The translations under genes were made by a program, and so were the position numbers. Shown here piece by piece: positions 34,561-43,907 of a stretch of 64,000 nt of DNA. Source of the stretch: CALBPI01 sp942491885 (GTDB lineage Bacteria > Pseudomonadota > Gammaproteobacteria > Steroidobacterales > Woeseiaceae); contig CALOCQ010000002.1 in assembly GCA_942491885.1 (NCBI GenBank), positions 558,001 through 622,000 of the forward strand, given 5' to 3'. The notes under the pieces are model-generated. The model searched no databases and was not told where the DNA came from. It saw only the letters and a list, made by a program, of their open reading frames with translations. Position 1 is the stretch's first letter. Every line of letters begins with the position of its first letter.

Positions 34561-36008
34561 TGCAGCAAGCTCAAAGCAAGCTGAGGCTGAGCGTTAGCCT
34601 GCGTCAGTACGGATACACCGGCCTGCTGCAGGATCTGCGCTTTGGTCAACTGAGCGGTTTCCGCAGCGAAGTCAGCATCGAGAATCCGGCCGCGTGAAGC
34701 GGACAGGTTTTCGCTAACCGTCTGCAGGTTGGCAATGGTTGACTCGAATCGGTTCTGAATCGCACCGAACTCGCTTCGCAGAGAGTTGATGGTCGTCAGT
34801 GCCGCGTCGACACGTTGAATCGCATCTTCCGCTGCTGACACCGTTGTTACGGCCGCTGAATCGAGCGTTGTCGAATCAAGTGCGATTGACGTACCAAGAC
34901 CCAGCTGTGCAGCAGCATCGGCACCCAGAGAAATATTCTCTGTAGCGCTCAACGTTACCGTACCGCTTGTCGTTGTAGCAGTACCTGCGAAGTCAGCCGC
35001 AACGGCAACGTCGGTGATACCACCAGCAGCGCCCGTACCGGCACGTGACTGCTCGACAACGATGTCACGACCATCAGAAGTGCTGAACGTAAGTTCACCC
35101 GCTGTGCCGTCAAATGTCGCCGTTACGCCGGTCTGGTTTGAGAACAGGTTAACCTGGGCTGCAAAATCTGCACCGGTCAGGTTAGCGCCGTTCGTGCCGT
35201 CGAAGTCATAATCAGTGAAGACGTCAACGCCATTGATCGCCAGATCGAAGTCCGCATCTGTCTGACCGGGCGTGCCGGTAGAAAGCGTTGTGTACGCAGC
35301 AGATACTTCGTTAGCAGCAGTCGCTGTAAGACCAGAGATACCGGCAGCGTTAACTGCAGCAACCTTGTCTTTCGCGCTCGCCGAGTCGGAAATTCCGATC
35401 TGCACGGCTTCTGACGTACCAACCTGAATCGTCGATGTCGCTGTGCCGCCAACCGGGGTTGCGTTGACACGTGTACCGGTTGCCGATGCGATCTGACCGA
35501 TCTGGCTCGTGCGAACACCGGTGTTCAGGCTGACGTTAATTTTCTCGCCAACGTTGGCGCCGACCTGGAAGCCCGCGTTGCCGAAGGTTCCGTCGAGTAC
35601 GCGCAGACCGTTGAACGACGTCTGTGATGCAATACGCTCGACTTCCGCCAAACGCTGCTGTACTTCGTTATCGAGCGCCTGACGGTCAGAGCTCGAGTTG
35701 GTCGCGTTAGCAGACTGTACAGCCAGCTCACGAATGCGCTGCAAGTTGTTGGTTACCTCGCCCAGCGCGCTTTCAGCGGTCTGTGCGAGGGAAATACCAT
35801 CACTTGCGTTACGCACCGCCTGGTTAAGGCCGCGGATCTGCGTGGTGAAGCGCTCTGAAATTGCCAGACCGGCAGCATCGTCTTTTGCACTGTTGATGCG
35901 AAGACCGGTAGACAAACGCTCCAAAGACGTCGACAACAGACTCTGCGACCGATTAAGGTTCCGCTGAGCGTTGAGTGACGCTACGTTTGTGTTAATTGAT
36001 TGTGCCAT
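34557..36008 (-). CDS. fliC: flagellin FliC
   Basis: A 483-residue flagellin. The conserved N-terminal D0/D1 (INTNVASLNAQRNLNRSQ, LERLSTGLRINSAKDDAAGL) and C-terminal D1/D0 (LTKAQILQQAGVSVLTQANA, ending LALSLLQ) flank a variable, Thr/Ala/Gly-rich middle of about 250 residues. It is the only flagellin gene in the window. AGGAGT nine bases before the ATG supports the start. Confidence 0.97.
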   Translation of the reverse strand: MAQSINTNVASLNAQRNLNRSQSLLSTSLERLSTGLRINSAKDDAAGLAISERFTTQIRGLNQAVRNASDGISLAQTAESALGEVTNNLQRIRELAVQSANATNSSSDRQALDNEVQQRLAEVERIASQTSFNGLRVLDGTFGNAGFQVGANVGEKINVSLNTGVRTSQIGQIASATGTRVNATPVGGTATSTIQVGTSEAVQIGISDSASAKDKVAAVNAAGISGLTATAANEVSAAYTTLSTGTPGQTDADFDLAINGVDVFTDYDFDGTNGANLTGADFAAQVNLFSNQTGVTATFDGTAGELTFSTSDGRDIVVEQSRAGTGAAGGITDVAVAADFAGTATTTSGTVTLSATENISLGADAAAQLGLGTSIALDSTTLDSAAVTTVSAAEDAIQRVDAALTTINSLRSEFGAIQNRFESTIANLQTVSENLSASRGRILDADFAAETAQLTKAQILQQAGVSVLTQANAQPQLALSLLQ

Positions 36009-36107
36009 TTTTAAAGACTCCTAAGTTTTTTCTACCCGGTGCCTATTGAGCTACCGGCCCGAATCGCAATAAAGTCGTAAGACAGATACATTTGCGCTTC
36101 AACACCT

Positions 36108-36134
36108 GTAGCGGTTTGTCCGCGAGAATCTTGA
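36108..36134 (-). promoter_or_regulatory. probable sigma-28 promoter of fliC
   Basis: Minus strand TCAAGATT, 11 bases, ACCGCTAC. Spacing equals that of the other candidates, and the core CCGCTA matches, but the first -10 base differs. It implies a leader of about 93 bases. A weak sigma-54-like sequence (GG-N10-GC at 36148-36161) lies further up and is less convincing. Confidence 0.5.
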
Positions 36135-36280
36135 GGGGTTTTTATTAGCAATGTGATTTCCCGTAATTTTTCGAATTACTATTTTTCCCCGGGGAAATTG
36201 CACTTTAGAGATAGTTGGCAAAAGCGTGCACCAGTTCACAAGGACATGCTCCATGACTCGCACCGGCGTCCGATATCAAC

Positions 36281-37474
36281 CTACAGGAAGTTGAAAAGCG
36301 AGAGCCCCTGCACTCGGATGAAGGATTGCTGCGCCGCCTCCAGCGCGGTCGCCTGCTGAGTCAGGGCTGAAATCGCCTCGGCATAATCAAGATCTTCGAT
36401 CTCGGATAGCGATTCCTGCAATATAATAGAGGCACCCGCATTTGCATCCAGCTGGCCTTCGGCCGTATTCAGGCGGCTGCCGATCGTTGTTCGCACCTCG
36501 AGTACGCGATTGAGCGACTGATCCAGGCCGCTGATACCGCGATTGATCTCGTTATCCAGCAATGCACGCTGCGATTCGGTGGTTGCGCCCTGCTCCAGCA
36601 CCGTCGCAATACGATCGATCACACTAAATACGTCAGTGTTATCCGCGGGGCGAATAGCGAAGGTGTCACCGCTCGCCGGCGTACCGTCAATACGAAAGCT
36701 TAAACCGTCAAAAGCAATGCTGTCGCCGGCGCTAAATGTGCCCGATGCGATCAGTGCGCCGACGCCATCGCGGACCTCGTAGTCACCCGGGGTCGGGAAA
36801 TCGATGTCGTAGGACTCATAGTTATATGTCTGTACCGCGACGGTCGAATCGCTGTAGATCACGCCGGTGCCCGCATTAGCAACGTTGGCGCCGACCTGAA
36901 TCTGGCCGTTACCTTCACGAATGCGAGAGAAAATCTTATCACCGGGATCGCTCGCCGCGAGTTGGCGCGAACTGGATATCTGCACAAGCCGCTGCCCCTG
37001 ATCACCGTTGTAAACGAATCCGCCACTGCTGCGGCTGAATGGCTCGGTGCTGGTCTGATAGCCACCAAACAGGTATTCATCATTCGAATCACGTGTGTTT
37101 GCCAGGCCCAGCAATGCATCAACACTCTGGCGTAACTCCGTCGCAATGAACTGCCGCGTCTCATTGGTCTGGGTGGCGTTACTCGCCTGCAACGCCAACT
37201 CACGCGCACGCTGTAGCAGCTGCGTGGTGTCCGTCATTGTCTGCTCTTCGAGTTGTAACCTGCTCCGTGCCTGCGACGTGTTGCGTTGGTACTGATCGAT
37301 AGTCTCCAGCGATTCACGCAGATTCAGCGAACGCGCGGCACCAACGGGATCGTCCGAGGGACGCTGGATACGACGTCCGGTCGCAACCTGCGTCTGAATA
37401 TTGTTCAGATCAGACTGCAGTCGCTGCAACGTGGCGATGCTGTTTTGGAAAAATGCCTGAGTAGATACGCGCAT
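36281..37474 (-). CDS. flgL: flagellar hook-filament junction protein FlgL
   Basis: 397 residues. The flagellin-like N-terminus (STQAFFQNSIATLQRLQSDL, TGRRIQRPSDDPVGAAR) and a C-terminus ending QQSFIRVQGLSLFNFL are typical of FlgL. It joins FlgK to the filament. The start is 13 bases after the flgK stop, so both share a transcript. Confidence 0.94.
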   Translation of the reverse strand: MRVSTQAFFQNSIATLQRLQSDLNNIQTQVATGRRIQRPSDDPVGAARSLNLRESLETIDQYQRNTSQARSRLQLEEQTMTDTTQLLQRARELALQASNATQTNETRQFIATELRQSVDALLGLANTRDSNDEYLFGGYQTSTEPFSRSSGGFVYNGDQGQRLVQISSSRQLAASDPGDKIFSRIREGNGQIQVGANVANAGTGVIYSDSTVAVQTYNYESYDIDFPTPGDYEVRDGVGALIASGTFSAGDSIAFDGLSFRIDGTPASGDTFAIRPADNTDVFSVIDRIATVLEQGATTESQRALLDNEINRGISGLDQSLNRVLEVRTTIGSRLNTAEGQLDANAGASIILQESLSEIEDLDYAEAISALTQQATALEAAQQSFIRVQGLSLFNFL

Positions 37475-37486
37475 AACCTTTAACCT

Positions 37487-39370
37487 CTAGCGCCGCGTGG
37501 CGTCCAGCAGCGTGTCGAATAAAGTGCTCGCAACCGAGATGATCTGTGCGGCTGCCTGATAGGATTGCTGGAAGCGAATGAGATCTGCCGCCTCCTGGTC
37601 AAGATCGACCCCGGACGCCTCCAGCCGACGATTCTCGGCGCTCTGCAAAACCACCGCCTGCGCCTCAGCGCTGGTGTTCGCCTGCCGTGTGAAACTGCCG
37701 ACTGTCGCAACCAATTGGCTGTATGACTGGCCGACGCTCAACGTACCATCACGCAGAATGCCTTCCGATTGTGTTTCAGCAAGCTTTAGTGCATTGCGAT
37801 TGTCACCGATCGCATTTACGTTTCGCTCGATCGTGAAACGATCGCCGGTCGTTGGGTTGCCGCTGATGGAGAACTCGCTGCCATTCAGACTAATCGGCGT
37901 GCCTGCGCTGAATGTAAAACTGCCGGCGCCATTGACGCTGTAGGTAGTCGGGCTCGTGAATTCGATGACGCTGGTGTCGAAGAAATTCGGGTCGTTGATG
38001 TCGACGACTGCGCCGTTGTCGATGCTCGCATCGCTCAGGTTCGCGGGATCGGTAATGCCGCGCACTGGTCCTGCCGCGGCAAACGCGTTGCCGTTGCCGG
38101 CGCTGACTCTGAGCGCGCCGATTGCACCGATAGTAGGCTCGATTTCGAACCGGTCGCCGGACAGCGCGCTGCCGGTCACGACAATCGACAAACCACCGGC
38201 GCGGAACGGGTCGGCGCCTGTGCCGGTGCCTGTCAGCGTCAATTCCTGGCCGTTGTCCTCGCGAAATAGCCGAAAACCTGCGCCGTCATTGAGCAGGCGG
38301 TAGCCGCTGGGCTCGATCTGGCCAAGATCATCAATGGTCACGGCAACAGAGGCGGTTCCCGTGTTCAGTGAAGATGCGGCTGCGCGCGGCCCGCCGACTG
38401 CGAAGATATCACCGCCGAGATTGCCCGACGAATCAAGGCCCTCGCCGTTCTGGGCATTTATTGCGCCGGCCAATGCGATCGCGGAGGCACCGAGCGAGCG
38501 ACGGGTAGGGTCCAGCACGCTTTGCTGAAACTCAAGTAGTGCGCCGATCGTGCCGCCACTCAGGACGTTTTGAATAGGTGTATCGCCGTTTAGCCCTGTG
38601 TAGACGACCTCGCTGCGTGTCGGGTCAAATTCCGACGGGCGCACACCGAGTGAATAGGTTTCATTACCGATGACCAGCGTCTGGCCATTGCCGATAAACA
38701 CACTCAGGCTGCCGCTATCCTCCGGCACGACGGTTACATCAACCTTGGTCGCGAGCTCGCGCACCAGCGTATCGCGCTGATCGAGCAGGTCATTCGGCGG
38801 CGTATCACGTCCGGCGGCGACGATCTTCTGATTGAGTACCGCGATCGACTCGGCAAGCTGATTGATCTCGTTAACGGTCTGGCCGACAGCAGCTGACGTT
38901 TCATTGCCAATGTCTGCAAGACGCTGGTCCAGCGAGTCGAAACGCGCGACCAGATTTCCTGCCTCCGCAAACAGTGCCTCGCGGGTCGACGGCGACACCG
39001 GGTCAACGCTGAAATCCTGAACCGCGCCATAGAATGACGATAGCGCCGGCGACAGCCCGCCTACCGGATCGGCAAGAATGTTATCGATGCGACCCGAAAA
39101 TGATGCCAGCGTCGAGAAGCGTGCCGCGGCAGCACCGGAGGTGCGTACCTGGCTATCAAGAAACTCATTATAGAACCGCTCGATGCCGGCGACCTGCACG
39201 CCCTGACCCACGAAACCCGCGCCGGTGAATTGAGGGTCACGAGTTGAAAGCACCACGCGCTGGCGGTTATAGCCCTCGGTGTTCACGTTGGCGATGTTCT
39301 GGCCGACCGTATCAAGAGAGCGCCGGAACGCAGACAGCGCGCTGGTGCCAATGCCAAATATTGAGCTCAT
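37487..39370 (-). CDS. flgK: flagellar hook-associated protein FlgK
   Basis: 627 residues. The N-terminus FGIGTSALSAFRRSLDTVGQ with NIANVNTEGYNRQRVVL, and the C-terminal RFQQSYQAAAQIISVASTLF, identify FlgK, the first hook-filament junction protein. The length is normal. A sigma-28-like promoter lies upstream inside flgJ. Confidence 0.95.
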   Translation of the reverse strand: MSSIFGIGTSALSAFRRSLDTVGQNIANVNTEGYNRQRVVLSTRDPQFTGAGFVGQGVQVAGIERFYNEFLDSQVRTSGAAAARFSTLASFSGRIDNILADPVGGLSPALSSFYGAVQDFSVDPVSPSTREALFAEAGNLVARFDSLDQRLADIGNETSAAVGQTVNEINQLAESIAVLNQKIVAAGRDTPPNDLLDQRDTLVRELATKVDVTVVPEDSGSLSVFIGNGQTLVIGNETYSLGVRPSEFDPTRSEVVYTGLNGDTPIQNVLSGGTIGALLEFQQSVLDPTRRSLGASAIALAGAINAQNGEGLDSSGNLGGDIFAVGGPRAAASSLNTGTASVAVTIDDLGQIEPSGYRLLNDGAGFRLFREDNGQELTLTGTGTGADPFRAGGLSIVVTGSALSGDRFEIEPTIGAIGALRVSAGNGNAFAAAGPVRGITDPANLSDASIDNGAVVDINDPNFFDTSVIEFTSPTTYSVNGAGSFTFSAGTPISLNGSEFSISGNPTTGDRFTIERNVNAIGDNRNALKLAETQSEGILRDGTLSVGQSYSQLVATVGSFTRQANTSAEAQAVVLQSAENRRLEASGVDLDQEAADLIRFQQSYQAAAQIISVASTLFDTLLDATRR

Positions 39371-39409
39371 GTGATCAATCCACAGATGTTAGTGGTGAAC
39401 ATAGCAATG

Positions 39410-40450
39410 TCACCGTACGTTCATCGATAGCGACAGCAAGTCGCTTTGCTTGAGTGCGTCGAGGACGCTGCGCATCGTCTCACCGCCCGCTACCCGCCGA
39501 ATTTTCTCGGCATAATCGGGATCGGTTGCGTAACCGGCGCCTTGCAGCGCGTCGGCGAAGCCACCGACGTCGTCACGTTGTCGGGCAACATCCGCATAGC
39601 GATCATTGTCCTTCAGGAAGTTGACATAATCCGAGAAGGTGTCCTTCAACGACTCGTACACACGGAACGGCTCGCGCTGCCGGGTCATGACGCCTTGCTC
39701 AAACTCGACAGTACTGCGGTGTGTCAAAGCGCCCTGCCAGTCTCCGCGCGCCTTGATGCCGAACAGGTTGAGACTGTTGGCGCCGCCATCATCGGGCATG
39801 ACATGTTTGCCCCAGCCCGTTTCCAGCGCCGCCTGCGACAGCACCGCCAGAGGGGTCACTTCCAACCGTTCGGCTGCCTCACGCGCGAACGGCAGGATAT
39901 CGGCGACAAAGCGCTTCGCATCGCTCCAGCTCGCCGGCGCGGCGTTGACCACGTCGGTTGAGACCGGCTCGCGCAGCGACGACGCGGCCGCAATGTCAGC
40001 AATGCCGGCGTCGCGCGCCAGGCCCGGCATGCCGGTCATTGCAATTCTCGCGGCAAGCGCCGGGTTCGCCGCCGCCATTTCGGGGCTGAGGTTCTGTGCG
40101 GGAACAAGCGGATTACCCGGCGCCTGGGCGTCGAGCGTTAAAGGTGCTTCCGGGCGCGGCGACGGATCGGTACCGCCCATCTGGCGAACCAGCAGGTCGG
40201 CAAGACCCAGCCCCGGACCCGATGCGATATCCGCGGCGATTTGCTGGTCGAACATGTCACGGAACATGCCAGCGCCGCCGGCATCACCGAATATCGGGTC
40301 GCCGAAGCTCGCCTCGCGCATGCTCTTCAACATGCTGTGCACAAACAGCGACTCGAATTGTTCCGCGACATCGCGCAGCGCAGCCGACTCGTCGCGCGAC
40401 GCTAACGCCCGCATGTCGGTGAACTGGGAAAAATCGGTGACGCTGGTCAT
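39410..40450 (-). CDS. flgJ: flagellar rod cap / muramidase FlgJ
   Basis: 346 residues in two parts. The N-terminal rod-binding domain (about 25-100) has FVHSMLKSMREASFGDPIF and MFRDMFDQQIA. The C-terminal glucosaminidase-type domain (about 180-340) includes PLAVLSQAALETGWGKHVM, with the likely catalytic Glu in LETGWG. It cuts peptidoglycan to let the rod through. The bifunctional form is the usual gammaproteobacterial one. Confidence 0.94.
   Translation of the reverse strand: MTSVTDFSQFTDMRALASRDESAALRDVAEQFESLFVHSMLKSMREASFGDPIFGDAGGAGMFRDMFDQQIAADIASGPGLGLADLLVRQMGGTDPSPRPEAPLTLDAQAPGNPLVPAQNLSPEMAAANPALAARIAMTGMPGLARDAGIADIAAASSLREPVSTDVVNAAPASWSDAKRFVADILPFAREAAERLEVTPLAVLSQAALETGWGKHVMPDDGGANSLNLFGIKARGDWQGALTHRSTVEFEQGVMTRQREPFRVYESLKDTFSDYVNFLKDNDRYADVARQRDDVGGFADALQGAGYATDPDYAEKIRRVAGGETMRSVLDALKQSDLLSLSMNVR
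39428..39454 (-). promoter_or_regulatory. probable sigma-28 promoter of flgKL, inside flgJ
   Basis: Minus strand TCAAGCAA, 11 bases, GTCGCTAT, within the last codons of flgJ. It is close to the flgM and kinase promoters in its -10. It would let the junction proteins be made late, separately from the rod-hook operon. Confidence 0.55.
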
Positions 40451-40471
40451 GTTGGCAAACGCGCAGCGCGC

Positions 40472-41608
40472 TCAGATCACCAACAGCTCGGCGCGCAGCG
40501 CACCAGCCTGTTTGAGCGCCTCAAGAATCGCGACCAGGTCGCCGGGCGCGGCACCAACGCGGTTCACGGCCTGAACGATGTCGTTGAGACTGGTACCGGG
40601 AGCGAACAGAAACATGCGATTGTTCTCCTGGTCGATTTCCACGCCCGAGTTCGTCGCGAGCACTGTCTCACCCTCCGAAAACGGCGCCGGCTGGCTAACG
40701 AACGGATTCTCGCTGATCGTCACAACCAACGAGCCATGCGCGACCGCCGCCGGCGTCACCGTGACGTTCGCGCCAATGACGACCGTACCGGTGCGCGAAT
40801 TGATAATGACTTTGGCCGCGGCCGGTCCCGGCTCAACTTGTATGTTCTCCAGCACACTGATGAATGACGTGCGCGCGCCGGTGCCAATCGGCGCCTGTAC
40901 CCGGACACTCACCGCGTCCATGGCCTCGGCAACACCGCCGCCGAGCATCGTGTTGATCGTCGAAGACAGACGATTAGCCGTTGTGAAGTCGGGTGTGTTG
41001 AGATTCAGCACAACAAATTCTTCGGCGGTAAAGTTACCGGCCACCTCCCGCTCGACCGTCGCGCCGCTCGGAATACGACCGGCACTGGGTATGTTCACGG
41101 TAATCCGCGACCCATCCAGGCCCTCACCGCCGAAGCCACCTACGATCAGGTTGCCTTGCGCAATTGCATAGACATTACCGTCGATGCCCTTCAGCGGGGT
41201 CATTAACAAGCTGCCGCCGCGCAGGCTCTTCGAGTTACCGATAGAGGAAACCGTTACATCAATCGATTGGCCGGGCTTACTGAATGCCGGCAGCTCGGCG
41301 TGCACCGATACGGCGGCAACGTTCTTGAGCTGCGGGGTCAGATCGTCGGGGATTGTGATACCGAATTGGGAGAGCATGTTCTCGAGGCTCTGTACCGTAA
41401 ACGCCGTCTGCGCGGTCTGGTCTCCGGTGCCATCCAGCCCGACCACGAGTCCGTAGCCAACCAGCTGATTGGTGCGAACCCCGGCTACCGACGCAAGATC
41501 GCGGACACGTTCGGCATGCGCGCTACTACTGGTTTGTATCATCAGCACGGCCGCGAAAAGCGGTAGTGCGCGCATGAACAGATCTTTTGGTGTGTGTTTT
41601 TTCATCAT
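40472..41608 (-). CDS. flgI: flagellar P-ring protein FlgI
   Basis: 378 residues with a signal peptide (about 1-30, ending SSAHA). Family segments are ERVRDLASVAGVRTNQLVGY, GLDGTGDQTAQTAFTVQSLENML and NSRTGTVVIGANVTVTP. It forms the periplasmic P ring around the rod. The frame runs further up to 41770, but that part is flgH sequence; MMKKHTPKD at 41608 is the start. Confidence 0.95.
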   Translation of the reverse strand: MMKKHTPKDLFMRALPLFAAVLMIQTSSSAHAERVRDLASVAGVRTNQLVGYGLVVGLDGTGDQTAQTAFTVQSLENMLSQFGITIPDDLTPQLKNVAAVSVHAELPAFSKPGQSIDVTVSSIGNSKSLRGGSLLMTPLKGIDGNVYAIAQGNLIVGGFGGEGLDGSRITVNIPSAGRIPSGATVEREVAGNFTAEEFVVLNLNTPDFTTANRLSSTINTMLGGGVAEAMDAVSVRVQAPIGTGARTSFISVLENIQVEPGPAAAKVIINSRTGTVVIGANVTVTPAAVAHGSLVVTISENPFVSQPAPFSEGETVLATNSGVEIDQENNRMFLFAPGTSLNDIVQAVNRVGAAPGDLVAILEALKQAGALRAELLVI

Positions 41609-41627
41609 CGCCTCTGGCGTTGGCTGA

Positions 41628-42335
41628 CTAGTTCGGGAACCATGGTGATTGCAGGAATCGTTGTAACAGGCCCATCTTGTTGGCGGCCGCCAATACACCT
41701 TTACTGCTGTAGGTAATACGCGCATCGGCGACGCGACTGGACGCGATGCTGTTGTCCGGACTGATGTCATACGGACGGATTATTCCGGACAGACGGATAA
41801 ACTCATCGCCCTGATTGAGCGTCACCCATTTTTCGCCACGGATCACCAGGTTGCCATTGGCAAGCCGCTGGATGACCGTCACGGTAATATCGCCATTCAG
41901 GCTGTTGCTCTGGCTGCTGTTGCCCTCACCGTTAAACTGCGATGATCCGCTGAGTTCGGCTGACAGGATTTCCTTGCCGTTTCGCGTGACGTTCTGGCCG
42001 AGAATATTCGGGCTGGCAATATCGGCACTGCTCGACTTACCCGCCGTCGTGCTCGATTGCTTGATTGCGCTCGTGCTCTCTTCTAGCGACACGGTCAGAA
42101 TGTCGCCGACGCGGTGCGCGCGCAGATCTTCGAACAGCCGGAGATCAAGCTCTTCCTGATAAATCGCACCGATCGTGGTCTGACCTGTCTGCGGCAGCAC
42201 CGGCGCCGGCGGCGTGAAGTCCTGCGACGGCCCCATCTGAACAACACAACCACCGACAAACGCGGTGCTTGTCGCAGCGATGAGCGCGAACAAACGTTGC
42301 GTCAGCGTGCGTACATATTGATTTGGCTTATGCAT
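41628..42335 (-). CDS. flgH: flagellar L-ring protein FlgH
   Basis: 235 residues with a lipoprotein signal (lipobox VGGC). FlgH features include TVSLEESTSAIKQSSTTAGK, GDITVTVIQRLANGNLVIRG and SGIIRPYDISPDNSIASSRV. It forms the outer-membrane L ring. An in-frame GTG at 42344, overlapping the flgG stop, is an alternative start. Confidence 0.94.
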   Translation of the reverse strand: MHKPNQYVRTLTQRLFALIAATSTAFVGGCVVQMGPSQDFTPPAPVLPQTGQTTIGAIYQEELDLRLFEDLRAHRVGDILTVSLEESTSAIKQSSTTAGKSSSADIASPNILGQNVTRNGKEILSAELSGSSQFNGEGNSSQSNSLNGDITVTVIQRLANGNLVIRGEKWVTLNQGDEFIRLSGIIRPYDISPDNSIASSRVADARITYSSKGVLAAANKMGLLQRFLQSPWFPN

Positions 42336-42343
42336 GGTGATCA

Positions 42344-43129
42344 CTACAGGTTGTTAGTCAGGAACTGCATCATCTGGTCATTGGTCGAGATCGCCTTGGA
42401 GTTCATCTCATAGGCGCGCTGGGTTTCGATCATGTTGACGAGTTCTTCGACAACGTTGACGTTCGACCCCTCGAGTGCGCCCTGCTGCAGACGACCGAGC
42501 CCGTTAAGTCCCGGTGTGCCCGGCTGCGGCGCACCGCTCGATGCGGTTTCCAGATAGAGGTTCTCACCGCGCGGCTGTAAACCAACCGGGTTGATAAAGT
42601 CGACGATCTGGAGATTGCCCACCTGGGTCGGCGATGACTGACCAGCCAGCTGAACAGAGACGATGCCGTCGGCGCCGATGGTTATCGACTGCGCCGCATC
42701 GGGAATCGTGATCGCCGGCTGCACGGTGTAACCACTGGCGGTGACCATCTGGCCCTGCGCATTGCGCTGGAACGATCCATCGCGTGTGTAGGAAATCGTG
42801 CCATCCGGCAACAACACCTGAAAAAAGCCACGACCCTGAACCGCGATATCGAGCGAGTTCTCGGTCTGTAACATGCTGCCCTGCGTATGCAGCTGTTCGG
42901 TCGCAACGACGCGAACGCCGGTACCGACGTTGAGTCCGGACGGCAACACGGTGTCCTGCGATGTCTGACCGCCCGCCTGACGCCGGTTTTGATAGATCAG
43001 ATCCTCGAACACCGCGCGACCGCGTTTGAAGCCGGTGGTGTTGACGTTGGCAAGGTTATTCGAAACCACCGTCATCTTGGTTTGCTGTGCGTCCAGTCCG
43101 GTCTTTGCGACCCATAGTGCCTGGTTCAT
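42344..43129 (-). CDS. flgG: flagellar distal rod protein FlgG
   Basis: 261 residues. The N-terminus ALWVAKTGLDAQQTKMTVVS with NNLANVNTTGFKRGRAVFED, and the C-terminal EELVNMIETQRAYEMNSKAI, are canonical for FlgG. It forms the distal rod. It is 11 bases from flgF. Confidence 0.96.
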   Translation of the reverse strand: MNQALWVAKTGLDAQQTKMTVVSNNLANVNTTGFKRGRAVFEDLIYQNRRQAGGQTSQDTVLPSGLNVGTGVRVVATEQLHTQGSMLQTENSLDIAVQGRGFFQVLLPDGTISYTRDGSFQRNAQGQMVTASGYTVQPAITIPDAAQSITIGADGIVSVQLAGQSSPTQVGNLQIVDFINPVGLQPRGENLYLETASSGAPQPGTPGLNGLGRLQQGALEGSNVNVVEELVNMIETQRAYEMNSKAISTNDQMMQFLTNNL

Positions 43130-43140
43130 CGTCTACTCCT

Positions 43141-43881
43141 TTAGCGCATCCGCAGCAGGCCTGCTGCTGCATCTGCATTTTCTTCAGCTGTCTTTATTGC
43201 CTTGACCTGCATCTCGTAATGCCGGGCTAGGTTGATCATCGTGACCAACGACTCCGCCACGTTGACGTTGCTGGTCTCGAGCGTGCCTGTCATCAGGCGC
43301 ACGCTTGCGTCAGCGCCGGCGGTTGCATCGTCTTTAAGACGCAGCAATCCGTCCTTGCCTTTCTGCAAAGTGTCGATTGATGGATTCACGAGCTTTATCC
43401 GATCCACGGTAGCCAGCACCTCGGGACCCTGTCCCAGCGGCTGCACGGAAATCGTCCCGTCGGTCGCGATGCTGATCGACTCACTGGGTGGAATAGCGAC
43501 GGGGCCGCCATCGCCCATCACCGCATCACCCGCTCCGGTCATCAACTGCCCCAGCGTATTGACGCGCAGATCACCGGCTCGCGTGAAGGCTTCCGTGCCA
43601 TCCGCTGCCAGTACGGCGATGAATCCATCGCCGGCAACCGCAACATCGAGATCACGTCCTGTGCTCATCGTTGCGCCTTGCGAAAAATCGGTTGCGAATG
43701 TCTCGCCGACCGCATTGACCCGTGTCGCCTGACCGGGACCTTGCACCGCCAGCGACTTGAAGGCATGCAAGTCGGCGCGAAAGCCCGTAGTCGAAGCGTT
43801 GGCGAGGTTGTTGCTGTTAACAGCCTGGGCAATTTCCGTTTGCCGCGCGCCTGTCATTGCAATGTATGCGAGACGATCCAT
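43141..43881 (-). CDS. flgF: flagellar proximal rod protein FlgF
   Basis: 246 residues. It begins MDRLAYIAMTGARQTEIAQA with NSNNLANASTTGFRADLHAF, and ends with a typical rod-protein helix (MINLARHYEMQVKAIKTAEE). It is a proximal rod component. It lies between flgE and flgG. Confidence 0.94.
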   Translation of the reverse strand: MDRLAYIAMTGARQTEIAQAVNSNNLANASTTGFRADLHAFKSLAVQGPGQATRVNAVGETFATDFSQGATMSTGRDLDVAVAGDGFIAVLAADGTEAFTRAGDLRVNTLGQLMTGAGDAVMGDGGPVAIPPSESISIATDGTISVQPLGQGPEVLATVDRIKLVNPSIDTLQKGKDGLLRLKDDATAGADASVRLMTGTLETSNVNVAESLVTMINLARHYEMQVKAIKTAEENADAAAGLLRMR

Positions 43882-43907
43882 AGTGTTACTCCGTTACTCC
43901 GGCTGCC

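Noticed and set aside
36148..36161. Sigma-54-like GG-N10-GC upstream of fliC
   Set aside because: The GG/GC spacing is right but the CAC part is lost; the sigma-28-like site at 36108-36134 is better.
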